Shown in pieces: positions 9,399-20,223 of a stretch of DNA of 64,000 nucleotides (the first letter of the stretch is position 1; each line of letters begins with the position of its first letter). Made by a program: the position numbers and the translations under genes. Below the pieces are notes generated by a model. The model was not told where the DNA came from, did not search any database, and worked only from the letters and a program-made list of their open reading frames with translations. Source of the stretch: Adiantum capillus-veneris (lineage: Eukaryota; Streptophyta; Polypodiopsida; Polypodiales; Pteridaceae); contig CM043968.1 in assembly GCA_014529385.2 (NCBI GenBank), positions 129,305,018-129,369,017 of the forward strand, in the 5' to 3' direction.

Positions 9399-9984
9399 TT
9401 ATCTACATGCTACGCAAGCTACGGAGCCACCATCGGAGAAGCGACACCGCCATTGTGTTAGCAACGGCAAGAGCTACGCACAGATACCAAGAGTGCGCGC
9501 TATCGGCTTCTATGTGTGGTAAGTTTCTACGAGCTTCGGTGTGAGTTTTCTTCCAACTCGTGTGTCGGAATAGAGCGTGCAGCATATCTATAGAACCACA
9601 ACGAGTAGAGCTACGCATTAGTACCATCAGGGTCAAGTTTCGGTCACCTGTATTTTTCGGCCTGTCTTCATACGCGTTTACCGCACGGAGTGGTTATAGG
9701 TTGATTTTGCAGTTCAAGTCTTTAGGGTGTTGTTCTTACCTAGTGCATAGACTTCCCCTTGAGTTTGAGATCGATTCAATGATTCTAGATCCTGTTTCGT
9801 ATAGCATTCGTTCGTAGTACGGGTTTCAGTCACTTGCATATTTTAGAACTTAGATTTGATTTCCTTAGTAGTGATTGTCATTAGAAGGTCGATTAGGTGA
9901 TTTGACACCCACCTAGTTGTTTCCATGCGCCTGCGGGTCAAGCTTCGTCCTCGTCTGACAAATTCTGTTGTTGGTTGAGTTCTC

Positions 9985-11314
9985 GCTATTTAGCTTCCGC
10001 TAGCGGCGTAACCGCCTTAACAATGCTCTCTACATACAAAGGTCTAAAACCTGGTGGGATTGTTTTCCTGGGTATCATCTACATCCTAACCTTCTTCTTG
10101 CCCTGTTTGATCACAATGGTGTCTAAACCCCAAAGTTGCTTGACTTTAGTTGCCCTTAACCATGGTCTTCCCAAAATCATTGGGTAGGAACAGGTTGTTA
10201 CTTCGAGTCTGAGAATCACAAAGTTCACAATGAAAATTAATCCTGCAACACTTATGGTTTGGTTCCTAAGAATCCCCAAAGGTTGCATTCTCCTCTGATC
10301 TGCCATTTTCACTTGAAATGGTGCAGATGCCCAATTGGTTAATTTCAGTTTCTTACACACTGATTCAGGAAGAATGTTAACTCATGAACCTCCATCCACT
10401 GACACATCTGACAAGTACACCTTCCCAATGGAAATGTTGATCACTGGAACTTTGTAGTCTGCATCCACTAGTGCTACATCTCCAGAATCAATATGTGCTA
10501 GATGGATATGTCCCATTTATTCTTGTGGTAATTTCTTTCCTTTAGCTTCATCTGTCAATTTCCTGAGGAACACCTGACTACTAAAGTCAGGGACCAGTTT
10601 CAAGAGCTGTCCCACTTTAACTGAAATTGGGGCATCCATAAGGGCTTCAAAAAGGTCATCTAATAACCCCTTGGTAGAAGATTGCACTAAATTATCTGGC
10701 TTCAAGGAATGCAGCAGTGATGCAGAATCTGACTGCTTACTGCCCATCTTCTCCCAGATTTTCTGAACTGAATCTGTGGGCCAAGCATGTGCTTCTTTGT
10801 CAGGTTTTTTATTATATTGGATCTCTTGTAAGACTCCTCTCTTGATCTTCTCCTGAGCTTTCCAATCAATAGGGTCCTCAGCATCTTTTCCTTGCTCCTT
10901 TTTGTGTGGTTGCAACTTTCCCTTGGATCTTGTGATGGCTAAAGTTTGCACTTCCTGTGGTTTGTCAAACACTTCCTCAATTTGAATACAATGAGAGAAA
11001 TCACACTGAGAAGTGTGTATAGAATTAGTGTATGGTTTGGATAACATTCCTCCTATTTCCTCAATAAATAGTCTGTTGTCAGGTTCTGATGGTTGACTAC
11101 CCTGTTTTTCATATGAAGTGTCAATCTCTTCCAAAAACACTGCATTTACCTGAGCTAGTGATTTCATTCTACCATCATTGGAAGAACTAGCACCTAAATT
11201 TGGGGAATTGAAATTCACAATTAGAATATCTCTCTCATTCCTATGCTTACACCACAGCTCACATGCAGTTCCTTGCCTGTGTCCCATTGCACCACAATAG
11301 TTACATGGTTTCAT
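9985..11314 (-). pseudogene. G2 zinc-finger region and protease, broken
   Basis: From 11314 downward the frame begins KPCNYCGAMGHRQGTAC, a CX2CX4HX5C zinc finger with one residue more than the usual knuckle. After a hydrophilic linker comes a stop near 10517. The frame then goes on as a retropepsin: DGGS followed directly by TGA at 10382-10384 and VNIL, then YPMILGRPWLRA, then another stop near 10079 and IPPGFRPLYVESI up to about 9985. GGA to TGA within the DGGSGVN-type active-site loop would by itself kill the protease. Retropepsins cut the Gag-Pol precursor. Confidence 0.65.
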
Positions 11315-11437
11315 TGGATTGTTGGTTTGTTGAAACCTTGGCCCATTTTGCCAACTCCCTTGCTAGAATGGCCTTTGTTGATTTGAATTCTGAAATATAC
11401 CCCTGAAGGGTTGTGGTGCAACCACATTAGCACCTGA

Positions 11438-12431
11438 TTACATCTTTGCTAAACTGTGTGTTGGTCTTCTTCCTCTAAAATTGGGGTTATAATAGCTATT
11501 ATCATACTCATGTCTAGGTCTTTGGCATACCTGACAAAATGGTGATCTAGTAGGACTAGAAAATGATTGTGGCTGCATCTCCTTCAATTTATCCAAATTC
11601 TGTTTACTGATATCGTTTAGTTCCTTAGATTCAGACTTACCATTCTTGGCTTTGCCTTTGCTTTTTGTGTTTCTTTGACTTTGATCCTTTCTTCTTGGAC
11701 TTCTTCTTCTTCTTCTTCTTGGCACTCCATGTGTCCTTTTCCTCATCCTTAGAATCTGTGTCCTAATCAGAATGTGATTCTATTTCCTCATCACCGTCTG
11801 AATCTCAATCTGAATCGGAGTCCTATTGGGACTTCTTCTTCTTACTCTTCTTTTGTTCATTGGTGCCATATATTCTTTCAGCTCTCATGGCCGCATCCAC
11901 AATGTTCCCAAAATCTTGAGTTTGGGTAAGAGGAGCATGACCTACAACGGCACTCTTCAATTGCTCCATCAAACCTCTACAGAAATAGTCACCCAATTGT
12001 TCCCAAGAGCGTCTTTGATTGCCTTGCAACCTGTTCATCAAGTTCCTAAATAGTTGGGCATAGTCTTCCACCAATAGATCCTTTTGCTTTATATTTTTTA
12101 TTTTCCTCAGAACATCTTCAGGGGTTTTCTCTACTCTGAACTTGGCTAGAAATCTAATCTTTAAGTTACCATAATCACGGAATGTAGCAGTACCATACTG
12201 CATGAACCAAGACATGGATTTTCCCTGTAATGTTGCTACAATGATCCTTCTTGATAGCATCATTATAAAGTACATCATATCCACTAGCAGACCATCTTAT
12301 CTCAAACTGTCCCACATGACTGTCAGCATCCTGGGAGTCTTTCCCGCTGAATTTGGATGCCCCTACTTTGGGGTTGAGTGGTGGTTGTGCCATAATGGGT
12401 ACTTGTTGAATTTGTGGACCCCCCAAAGGGT
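11438..12431 (-). pseudogene. G2 gag, middle part
   Basis: From 12284 down, a Retrotrans_gag-like domain reads RFLAKFRVEKTPEDVLRKI, LVEDYAQLFRNLMNRL and EQLKSAVVGHAP. Upstream in another frame is PLNPKVGASKFSGKD to FEIRWSASGYDV, so a frameshift lies near 12255-12290. Further along is a Lys/Ser-rich stretch and a knuckle-like FCQVCQRPRHEYDNSYYNP, in which the final cysteine of the CCHC set appears replaced by serine. Gag forms the particle that packages the element RNA. The copy cannot be functional. Confidence 0.65.
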
Positions 12432-12657
12432 TGTTGGAATTAGGGTTGCAGAGAAACGCACACAACTTGGAGAAGACGAAGGAAGCTCAAGGCACACAAT
12501 AGAGAGTGTGTCACTTAGTGTGCAATGGAAAGATAGATAGCCCTAGAGTGATGGGCATATATACAATGCACGGGGGGAAAAACCTCCTAAAGAGGAAAAA
12601 ATTCCCCAGTGGTCCGAGTGTGTTCACACACGTCACTACCACATGTGTATGGTAACA
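12432..12657 (-). repeat. copia LTR, 3' copy for the - strand element
   Basis: 226 bases, TGTTGGAATTAGGG to GTATGGTAACA as read on +. It matches 17346-17572 nearly throughout and includes a TATA-like stretch near 12556. Confidence 0.95.
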
Positions 12658-12670
12658 AATCCCCCTTGAA
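12658..12670 (-). other. copia polypurine tract
   Basis: On - the bases just before the left LTR read CTTCAAGGGGGATT, a short purine run next to the LTR start. Confidence 0.7.
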
Positions 12671-12732
12671 GTGATGCAGTGAACGAGAGCTGGCACATGA
12701 GTAAAGGGAAGTGCCATGCCCTAAGGACATGA

Positions 12733-13440
12733 TCAGTCCACAAAGGGGAGTAAACCCAAAGCTTTGCGGAAAGCTTCAAGCTTCTCACAAGACAATGCCT
12801 TTGTGAAAAGATCTGCAAGGTTGTCCTGTGTTGGCACATAAGCCAAGCTGATCTCTCCTGCTGAGAGCCTCTCCCTGACATAGTGGTAATGCACCTCAAT
12901 GTGCTTTGTGCGAGCATGAAAAACTAGGTTCCTCGCAACTGCTAATGCACTCTGACTGTCAGTGTAGATAGTGTTGGCAGTGTCCTGTCCAACACCCAAA
13001 TCGGCCATAAGGCGTCTGAGCCATACACACTCAACCGTAGCTATGAAGGCTGCCCTGCACTCAGCCTCACAACTCGAAGTGGCCCTAGTAGGTTGCTTCT
13101 TGCTCAACCATGATATACATGAACTGCCAAGCATGAAACAAAAACCACTTGTGGACACTCATGTGTCAAAACAACCAGCCCAATATCAGTCCGAAAAAGC
13201 ATGTAAGTCTAGCGGCAATAATCCTTCCTTGGGATAAAACAAGCCAAGATGTAAAGTGTCACTAAGGTAGTGGAAAATCCTCTTGATAGCCTGCCAAATG
13301 CTTAGACCCTGGGCTATGCATAAATCTGCTGACCTATGAGACTGCAAACTGAATATCCGGCCTCGTGCTGCATACATAAATGAGGCAGCCAACAACAGCT
13401 TGAGAAAGAGTAACATCAGTAGGATCGCCAGCATCATGTA
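12733..13440 (-). pseudogene. copia reverse transcriptase end and RNase H
   Basis: The 13186-13437 piece includes AIKRIFHYLSDTLHLGL, the conserved end of the RT connection. The 12733-13158 piece is RNase H, with SSCEAECRA, IYTDSQSALAVA, KHIEVHYHYVRE and VPTQDNLADLFTKAL. The two are in different frames. RNase H degrades the RNA of the RNA-DNA hybrid. The stop at 12733 lies about 60 bases before the purine tract. Confidence 0.85.
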
Positions 13441-13444
13441 GACT

Positions 13445-14230
13445 CAACTTCAAACCTATTTCCATGGGAGTGGCAATAGGTTTTCAATCCTCAAGTCCAA
13501 ATTTACATAGTAATGTCTATATGTAACTTTTCTGACACAAGGCAATACCACCATGACATTGCTTAAACTGTATACCCAAGTAATGATGCAACAGCCCCAA
13601 ATCTTTCATCTTGAAAGTAGCATTCAAATCAAGCTTAAATTCAGCAATATGTCTCTCATCTGGTCCAGTCATCAAAAAATCATCGACATAAAGAACCACA
13701 ATGAGAAGTACATCACCCTCATGCTTTACATACAATGTGCTTTCTATTGGACTGTTACGAAAGCCTCGTTTAACTAAATGAGTGTCAGCTTTCTCATACC
13801 AAGCACGAGGAGATTGCTTCAACCCATAAAAAGCCTTCTTACATCTACACACTTTGTCCTCTTGTCCTTTTATGACAAAACCGCGAGGCTGCGTTACATA
13901 AACTTCCTCAAATATGTCACCATTCAAGAAAGCAGTAACAATGTCTGATTGATGTACATCCCAACCAAAATGAGCTACCAATGCACATAGAAAACGTACA
14001 GTAGTCATACGACAAGTGGGAACAAAAGTCTCTTCATAATCTATGACTTTTTGCTGTGCATAACCCTTTGCAACAAGTTGAGCCTCATGGCAATCGATCT
14101 CACCATCCGGCTTGCGTTTCAACTTGTAAACCCACTTCGTACCAATGGCATTTTTTCCAGGAGGCAAATCACATAAAGTCCATGTGTCATTTTCTATAAG
14201 TGCATCATATTCTGATTGCATGGCAGCCAT
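13445..14230 (-). pseudogene. copia reverse transcriptase (RVT_2)
   Basis: Reads WTLCDLPPGKNAIGTKWVYK, then QLVAKGYAQQ, SDIVTAFLNGDIFEEVYV, KAFYGLKQSPRAWYEK and LYVDDFLMTG. Catalytic aspartates (SDIV and YVDD) are present. HEAQLVAKGY differs from the common YKARLVAKGY. The frame ends at a stop at 13517 and goes on in other frames toward RNase H. Confidence 0.85.
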
Positions 14231-14590
14231 CCAATTTTTTGAATTCTATGCTTCATCAAAAGACAGAGGCTCCTCAATATCATGTAAGCTAGACACAGCC
14301 AAAGCATAACAATCTGATGCATAAGATGCATGACGAGAGCCTGAACGAGTATGACTAGACAAAGGTGCATCCAATTTACTGTCACGCAAAGTGTGCACCA
14401 GCCATTTTGGCATACCTATATCCTGCTCATTTTCAGCCCTTTCCTCATCAAGTACATCATGTACATCTGCATCAGTAATAGGCTGATCTATAACACTTTA
14501 AGAAACCCCCATAGGCTGTACATTTGCCTCATTGGAAATTACATTTGTATTTCAACCACTAAAAAAAGGCAACAAAGTGTCACAAATGTC

Positions 14591-16096
14591 CTATGAGGTT
14601 ACATTACTGTCTCTAGTACATGACAGCAAGGGCTGAACAGAGTCTTCCACAAACACTACATCCCAAGAAACCAGAATACACTTTGTTTGCGGATGATATA
14701 ACTTGTAACCTTTGCTTTCAGCACTATAACAAACAAAAATACATTTAACAGCGTTATCATCCAATTTTCTGCGTTGTGTTTGTGGAAACAAAGCATATGC
14801 CAAACAGCCAAAAACACGCATGTGCTCAATAGAAGGCTTTCTATCATGCCATGCTTCATATGGAGTAATAGACTGCAAAGCTTTCGTAGGACACCTGTTA
14901 AGTACATAAGTGGTACACATGATGGCCTCAAGCCAAAAAGAATGCGGCAAAGCTTGACTTTTGACCATACATCGTGCCATTTCCGTCAGTGACCTGTTTT
15001 TCCTCTCAGCAACACCATTTTGCTGAGGTGTATAAGGCATTGTACATTGGTGTTTTGTCCCACGACTAGCCAGAAATGCATTAAATTCATGAGACATATA
15101 CTCCCCCCCTCGATCGGAACAGAGGGTGCCCATAGTACATTTCAAGACATTTTCAGCCATAGCTAGAAATTGTTTGAAGCACATTAAAACATCGAACTTT
15201 GCTTTAAGCAAAAATATCCATGCATGCCTGGAGTAATCATCAATGAAAGTCACGAAGTACAGGTAATTACCCAAGGACGGAGTTTGCATGGGCCCACAAA
15301 GATCACTATGCACAAGCTGCAACCTGCATGTGGCCCATACTAAACCATCCTTTGGAAACTTAGAATGCTGCATCTTACCCAAAATACAGCCTTCACAAAC
15401 ATGTTTGACAGGTGCTTCAAGAGGCGGAAAAGAAGCAACCATATCATATTTCTGCAAACGCAGCAAACTGGCAAAATTTAGATGACCAAAACGTGCATGC
15501 CAAAGTTTTGCATCTGAAATAGCCCTTGAATCTGCAACAGCATTTGAAAACTTTTGTCCACACTTGTCATACAAAGTGATCTTATACAACCCACGGCACA
15601 AAAGGCCAGATGCAACAATTTCATCACCAAAACTGAGATCATGAACTGTACATCTGTCATCCACAAATTTGACTACAAGTCCAAGTCTAGCAAGTGCGGA
15701 TACAGACAAGAGATTCTTCTTGATCTCAAGTACATAAAGTGCATCAACAAGTGTGAAGGAACTACCATTTGCAACAGTAAGCACAATATTTCCAACTCCC
15801 TGAACCGGATAAGAGGCATTGTTGGCACAAGTGACTGAATTCCCATGAGGAACAGACTCGAGAGAGGTAAACAATTCACGATGTGAGGTAATGTGCTTTG
15901 TAGCACCACTGTCGAAATACCACACATGTGAATCTGCAGCAACAACTGACAAGCATGCATCATGGATAGCAGGATTGTAAGTACACTCTGTGCTAAAAGC
16001 CCATTCTCCATCAACATCATTATTACAGTCTCCTTTTACAGAAGACTCAACAATGACTGCATTTGTAGTGGAACCATCATTTGCAATTTGAACCAC
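14591..16096 (-). pseudogene. copia protease and integrase
   Basis: This 501-residue open stretch holds the protease loop YFDSGATKHITSH, the GAG-pre-integrase HHCC segment (LWHARFGHLNF to CEGCILGKM), and the integrase core with D in LVHSDLCGP, D in LCSDRGGEYM and E in NGVAERKNRS. The catalytic triad is kept. The frame has no proper ATG, since it is entered by the preceding frameshift. It is followed by a linker with stops at about 14231-14590. Part of the copia Pol polyprotein. Confidence 0.85.
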
Positions 16097-16099
16097 CCT

Positions 16100-17024
16100 C
16101 TTTCTTCTTAGCCTCTTTGGCCTTCAGCTTAGGACACGACTTGATCAAGTGATCATTAGCTTTACAATAATGGCAATGCATCTTCTTTTTAGCCTTATCA
16201 CCAGACTTTCTAGACGAATTTCTACCAGCAGAAGCATCAGGAACATAATTTTTGCCACTCGCAGCAGAACCATAAGAAGTGGCTAAATTGCTATTACCAC
16301 CCTTTCTTTGAGAAGCAATAAAAGCATGTTCAACTGCACGCTACCTAGTCCTATTTTTTCTGGAAAGTGACTCTTGCAACAGCAATGTGCATAATGCATC
16401 AAACTTGACAACTTTAGGATTTCCTTGGGTCATAAGTCTCCAAGTACTAGCAAAAGCCTGGTAAGAATCTGGTAAGGCATCAAGAATAGTCTGCACAAGG
16501 GAACTGTCTGAAATGACTTCACCTACAGAAATAAGTTGCTCATTGATATCCTTGACACTAGCAAGGAAAGTGTCCATATCATCTTCCTCATCCATAATCT
16601 TCAACTCCAGCTCTTTACGCAGCAAAGCAATTTTAGCCTCATTGCGGATTGCGTAAAGACCTGTTAGAATATCCCAAGCCTGTTTTAAAGATTTTGCTGA
16701 ACGGATGTGAGGAACAATGGTGCACTTCACAGACAACGCAATTAGTGCATGAGCCTACGCATCCTTTACATCCCAACGAGCTTGTTCTGTCGTAGGCAAA
16801 ACAACTCTAATAGCAACAATCCTTGGAGCAAGACCTGCAACATCCTCAACATCGCCTACATCCTCAGAACCAGGACGTACATCAATGCCCTGCACAATAT
16901 TCCAGACGCCCTTTGACACAAGAACGTGTTACATCATATAAGCCCACATAGGGTAATTATCCCCATCCAACCTGTCCTCAGCAGCAAACATCTTCAGCAT
17001 ATCTGTGTTGTTGTTGTCAGCCAT
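16100..17024 (-). pseudogene. copia gag with zinc knuckle
   Basis: ATG at 17024 starts MADNNNTDMLKMFAAEDRLD, the usual opening of copia Gag. Two stops follow (TAA after WAYMM, TAG after WDVKDA). The UBN2-type Gag domain is at 16341-16736 (AWDILTGLY, LLRKELELKIMDEEDDMDTF, ILDALPDSYQAF). A CX2CX4HX4C knuckle (CHYCKANDHLIKSC) lies near 16150-16190. The next frame (pol) begins about 16096 in a different phase, so a one-base shift separates gag and pol. Most plant copia elements use one continuous frame, so this is probably a mutation. Confidence 0.8.
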
Positions 17025-17328
17025 GGTAAATGCTGCATCTGATATGAAAACTACCCGAAAATAGGAGAAATGGAACGGGAACAACACATGCTATATAGCA
17101 CAAATCGTAGAAGACTATAAGGAACCTGTTATGTAGAAAACGGCACTGACAAAATTTTTGCACAAGATGACAAAATTGCCTGTGCAGACCTGTCTGTAGT
17201 GGAAATGGAGGCCGAAATGAGCCCAAATTTTTTGTCGACCTGTGAATGCTTGCCAAAGCTCACTGAAATCGAAGAAAGTGAGCAGGCGTATGCTAGAGCA
17301 ACTAGCGACTATGCCCGGGAGGATGCAA

Positions 17329-17343
17329 CCTGCTCTGATACCA
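17329..17343 (-). other. copia primer binding site, initiator Met tRNA
   Basis: On - the sequence is TGGTATCAGAGCAGG, the standard match to the 3' end of plant initiator methionine tRNA, two bases inside the LTR edge. Confidence 0.9.
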
Positions 17344-17345
17344 AT

Positions 17346-17572
17346 TGTTGAAATTAGGGTTGCAGAGAAACACACACAGCCCGGAGAAGACGAAGGAAGC
17401 TCAAGGCACACAATAGAGAGTGTGTTACTTAGTGTGCAATGGAAAGATAGATAGACCTAGAGTGATGGGCATATACACAATGCATGGGGGAAAAAACCTC
17501 CTAAAGAGGGAAAAAATGCCCCGGTGGTCCTAGTGTGTTCACACACGTCACTACCACATGTGTATGGTAACA
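17346..17572 (-). repeat. copia LTR, 5' copy for the - strand element
   Basis: 227 bases, direct repeat of 12432-12657. Followed on the right by the AGGGT duplication. Confidence 0.95.
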
Positions 17573-18250
17573 AGGGTTGAAGTTCAAAAATGGTAAAAGT
17601 AGTGGTTTAAGAAATTGCAGTTGCCTCCTTGCCCTCAAAAACTGCTCGACTACCCGAATGCCAACTAACTGATGGATGACTCTTTCAGAAGTTGGGTTGC
17701 TTCCTTGCATTGTTGGCCGAGGTGAAGATGTTTCCCCTTCCTCCTATTGTTGGTCTCCACTTGTGTTGCTGGTCTCTCCAGGTCATGTTCCTTCAGGAAT
17801 TGGTGGCAAACCTGTAACTGCTCCTATTTCACGAATTTATTCCCTTAGATGACCCCCTAATATCTGAAGTTGAGATTCCATCCATGATTCATATCTCCTT
17901 CTCTGAAACCTGGTGCCATAGGAGATTTTTGGTGGTTCATCCCCTAAATCACTCATACATGTCTCCTTCTACTTGTGATCTTGAGGAAAATTTTGAGTTG
18001 TCTACTAGTGCAGTTAACCAAACTGATTGGACCATTCACTAATCCAAAAGGCAAAACGTGTGCTTTGTAAAACTGAAAAACCTTGAAAGCAACCTGAAGC
18101 TTTAAATCACTAGGCAATTTGGGAAAATACTCTTGAAGGAAAATCAGGTTGTAATCTTCATGTTCCTCCTCCTCTGACTTCCAATTAGAGAATGCTTGCA
18201 GGAAATCTTCAGGTGCACAACCCCATATGCCCCAACTAGACCCCATTGCC
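17573..18250 (-). pseudogene. G2 gag N-terminal part, right of the copia insertion
   Basis: Frames at 17501-17710 and 17953-18246 on - continue G2 upstream of the insertion. Only the last residues before the junction (LLLPFLNFNP) clearly join the left half. The segment at 17953-18246 is acidic (KSEEEEHEDYN) and has no motif I know. Stops separate the two pieces. Confidence 0.4.
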
Positions 18251-18640
18251 CATTAAGGCTTTGACAAAGTTTTCTCCACAATCAACAGGATCACCAAGTG
18301 TTATTGAGGCATACAGGGAGTGGAAATTACGACTACATCAACCATTAAAGCATTACATCATCACCTCACAGAATCAGAATAGTTCCAGTACTTGTACAGG
18401 TTCAGAACAGAATCAGGGCACTGAATGGAAATTGAAGACAGTATACACAAAGAAACAGAGAATCTTCATAGCCATAGCCTTGCATTCGTCATCCTTCTCT
18501 CATACAATGTGCTACCATCAAGTGCGAGGCCAACTACTAGGAAGAATGAAGAGGCACAAAGCTCTTCCCTAATTACAAACTGAAAGGTAAACTACTAAGG
18601 TTTAATAAACTTTACTGAAAGAATATGCAAGGCTAACAAG
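18251..18640. other. unassigned stretch between G2 and G3
   Basis: About 390 bases with no frame or repeat that I recognise. It may be the leader of G2 or flanking DNA. Confidence 0.4.
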
Positions 18641-19019
18641 CACAAGGTTTCTCTTTTCTTGCTCAAGAAGGGAGGTCCTCAAGCTAGCTATAAATTTTTG
18701 GTACTATTAATTGCATTTGAGTAAGTAGAATAGGGATTTTTCATCCTTGCAGTGCGCCTACCTAAGTGCAGATAGCGGGGCATCACCATCGAGAGCTATG
18801 GTCTTAATAGTGGAGTCCTACGGGGCTTAACCACTATTGAGCTATTCGAAGCTTGACAGAAGCCGGTGTTGTTTTGGTGTTGAACGACCCTCTCTTCTAT
18901 TCCTTGCAATTAATGGTATTCGAACCACGGGTATAGTAGCTTGAGTGCTTTTTCTAAAGGGGTAAAGAGGAGTAGAAACTAGGACTTGAAGTGCCAAAGT
19001 ACACCTAAAAGTTGTTAGA

Positions 19020-19826
19020 ATGGCTGACAATAGTAAAGAGAGTGAAATTAATGTTGATAACTTTGATTTTGCTAAGGAGCGGGCTACTAATGATGCCCCT
19101 ATGCTTGTTAACTATCTTATTTCTAGGCTTCAACAAGCCATGGGCAATCCATCCCTCCAAAGTGAAGTGCAATGGCAGCTTCGTGCTCATAAGATTCTCC
19201 AAGCTCCCCACCATGACGAGAGAGTCCCTAAGAAGCCTCCTTGTGAGACTTCCAAAAGAGACCTCTCTCCAATCGGGAAGAAGAAGAGGATCCATACAAA
19301 GGGCTCAGAAATTTGCTTCTTGTTGATGCATCTCCTTCTCAAAGGAGAACTCAAGAGCCTCCACCAAAGGAACGAGAAAGAAATGAGTCTCCTACCATCT
19401 CGTTGGAGATGGCTCCACGAAGACGGTGGGCTAAACGCTCTCCATCACCTTAAAACGGAGAAGACCATCGCACACTTCTCCACACCATAATTCAAAGAGG
19501 GACGATAAAAAGGAAGAGAAGAAAAAGGCAAGAAAGAGGACACCCTCTTCTCCATCTTCTTCATACTCTTCCTCTTATGAAAGTGATGGTGCAAATAAAG
19601 AAGATCAAGGCAAGAAAAAAGCAAGAAAGAGGACACCCTCTTCTCCATTTTCCTCAAATTATTTATCCTTTGAAGAAAGCGATGGTGCAATTTTTGAACC
19701 ATCAAAAAGAAGAGTCCATAGGAAATCCTATGCCGCATGGAAGAGGTCGTCCAAGCTCAAAAAGTTCAAAGAGGGAGGAAAGAGCATCTCTTTCCTTACC
19801 TACGATGGCACCTTTGGTGCTACGGA
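19020..19826 (+). pseudogene. G3 gag, N-terminal part
   Basis: ATG at 19020 starts MADNSKESEINVDNFDFAKE. After PIGKKKR near 19280 the matching sequence shifts frame, then reads MAPRRRWAKRSPSP, a Ser/Arg/Lys-rich stretch with RKRTPSSP twice, and KEGGKSISFLTYDGTFGAT at the insertion site. The G4 copy has the same order. At least one frameshift makes it non-functional. Confidence 0.75.
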
Positions 19827-19960
19827 CACTACAAGAGGTTGTGTGCTCTTGTGACGCTCTTAGCGACGGAAATACACTGGGTTTTTATAACCCCCGGCGT
19901 CGCTATAACCGTCGCTAAAAGCGTCGCTACGAGAGCGTCGCTATAGCAAAGGTAGATAAT
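19827..19960. repeat. CACTA-1 left terminal and subterminal repeats
   Basis: The 12-bp terminal repeat is followed by several direct and inverted copies of (G)CGTCGCTA/TAGCGACG near 19850-19950, the likely binding sites for the TNPA-like protein. Confidence 0.85.
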
Positions 19961-20223
19961 AGACCCAAAATAGTCACCCACAAGACGCATTGTTTGCAAA
20001 ATTGACAATTGTACACATCATAGGCAAACTGAATTGATTGGCAAATGTAATAATGACAATTGTACAACATCATAGGCATAAAGAATTGATTGGCAAAAGG
20101 AATTGCGGTGACAAATGTAATAATATACATGGTTCAAAAAGACGTATAAAATCCGTCTCATGATACATAAGCTATGAGAAACCCTAAACTAATGCTATCT
20201 AGCTACGGCTAAACTGACGTCGT

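Larger units (their letters stand above)
1..9960 (+). mobile_element. Ty3/gypsy LTR retrotransposon G1, 3' part
   Basis: The window opens inside pol. Reading on + there follow integrase, a protease-like domain, a W-[IV]-P-K repeat domain, a long untranslated stretch, a coiled-coil ORF, a polypurine tract at 9020-9032 and a 3' LTR that starts TGTTGAG at 9033. The 5' LTR, gag and reverse transcriptase lie outside the window. More than 6 kb separates the end of the integrase from the LTR, much longer than in a plain gypsy element. Athila and Tat lineage elements are known to carry extra sequence in this position. The right boundary is inferred from a TG...CA pair ending at 9960 and from minus-strand coding sequence of the next element that reaches about 9985. 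Confidence 0.75.
9033..9960 (+). repeat. 3' LTR of G1
   Basis: It starts TGTTGAGCC after the polypurine tract. It holds a TATA box (GGTATATAAGCC at 9241-9252) and, about 70 bases further, a 73-base GA microsatellite. The end is placed at TCTGACA (9960) because it gives a TG...CA element and because minus-strand coding sequence of G2 is readable to about 9985. The other LTR is outside the window, so the right edge is not proven. Confidence 0.6.
12432..17572 (-). mobile_element. Ty1/copia retrotransposon, complete but decayed
   Basis: Direct terminal repeats at 12432-12657 and 17346-17572 start TGTTG and end TAACA. The bases flanking them are AGGGT at 12427-12431 and AGGGT at 17573-17577, a perfect 5-bp target duplication. 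A primer site complementary to initiator methionine tRNA lies inside the right LTR and a purine tract inside the left one, so the element reads on -. By eye the two LTRs differ at about 13 positions plus one 1-base indel in 226. All copia domains are present in the order gag, zinc knuckle, protease, integrase, reverse transcriptase and RNase H, with several stops and frameshifts. Confidence 0.95.
9985..18250 (-). mobile_element. gypsy-type gag-protease element G2, decayed and interrupted
   Basis: Minus-strand coding similarity to plant gypsy gag and protease runs from about 18250 down to about 9985, broken by the copia element at 12432-17572. When the insert and one copy of its AGGGT duplication are set aside, the reading frame joins cleanly: FLNFNP on the right side meets LGGPQI on the left. 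No reverse transcriptase or integrase follows the protease, because the element is cut off at the edge of G1. No LTR was recognised. Confidence 0.65.

Noticed and set aside
9960-10021. G1 LTR end at TTAACA (10021)
   Set aside because: It would also give a TG...CA LTR, but minus-strand coding of G2 (FRPLYVESIVKAVTPLAEAK) reads through this place, so 9960 fits better.
16090-16110. Programmed frameshift between copia gag and pol
   Set aside because: No clear slippery heptamer and stem, and the element has other frameshifts, so ordinary decay is the simpler reading.
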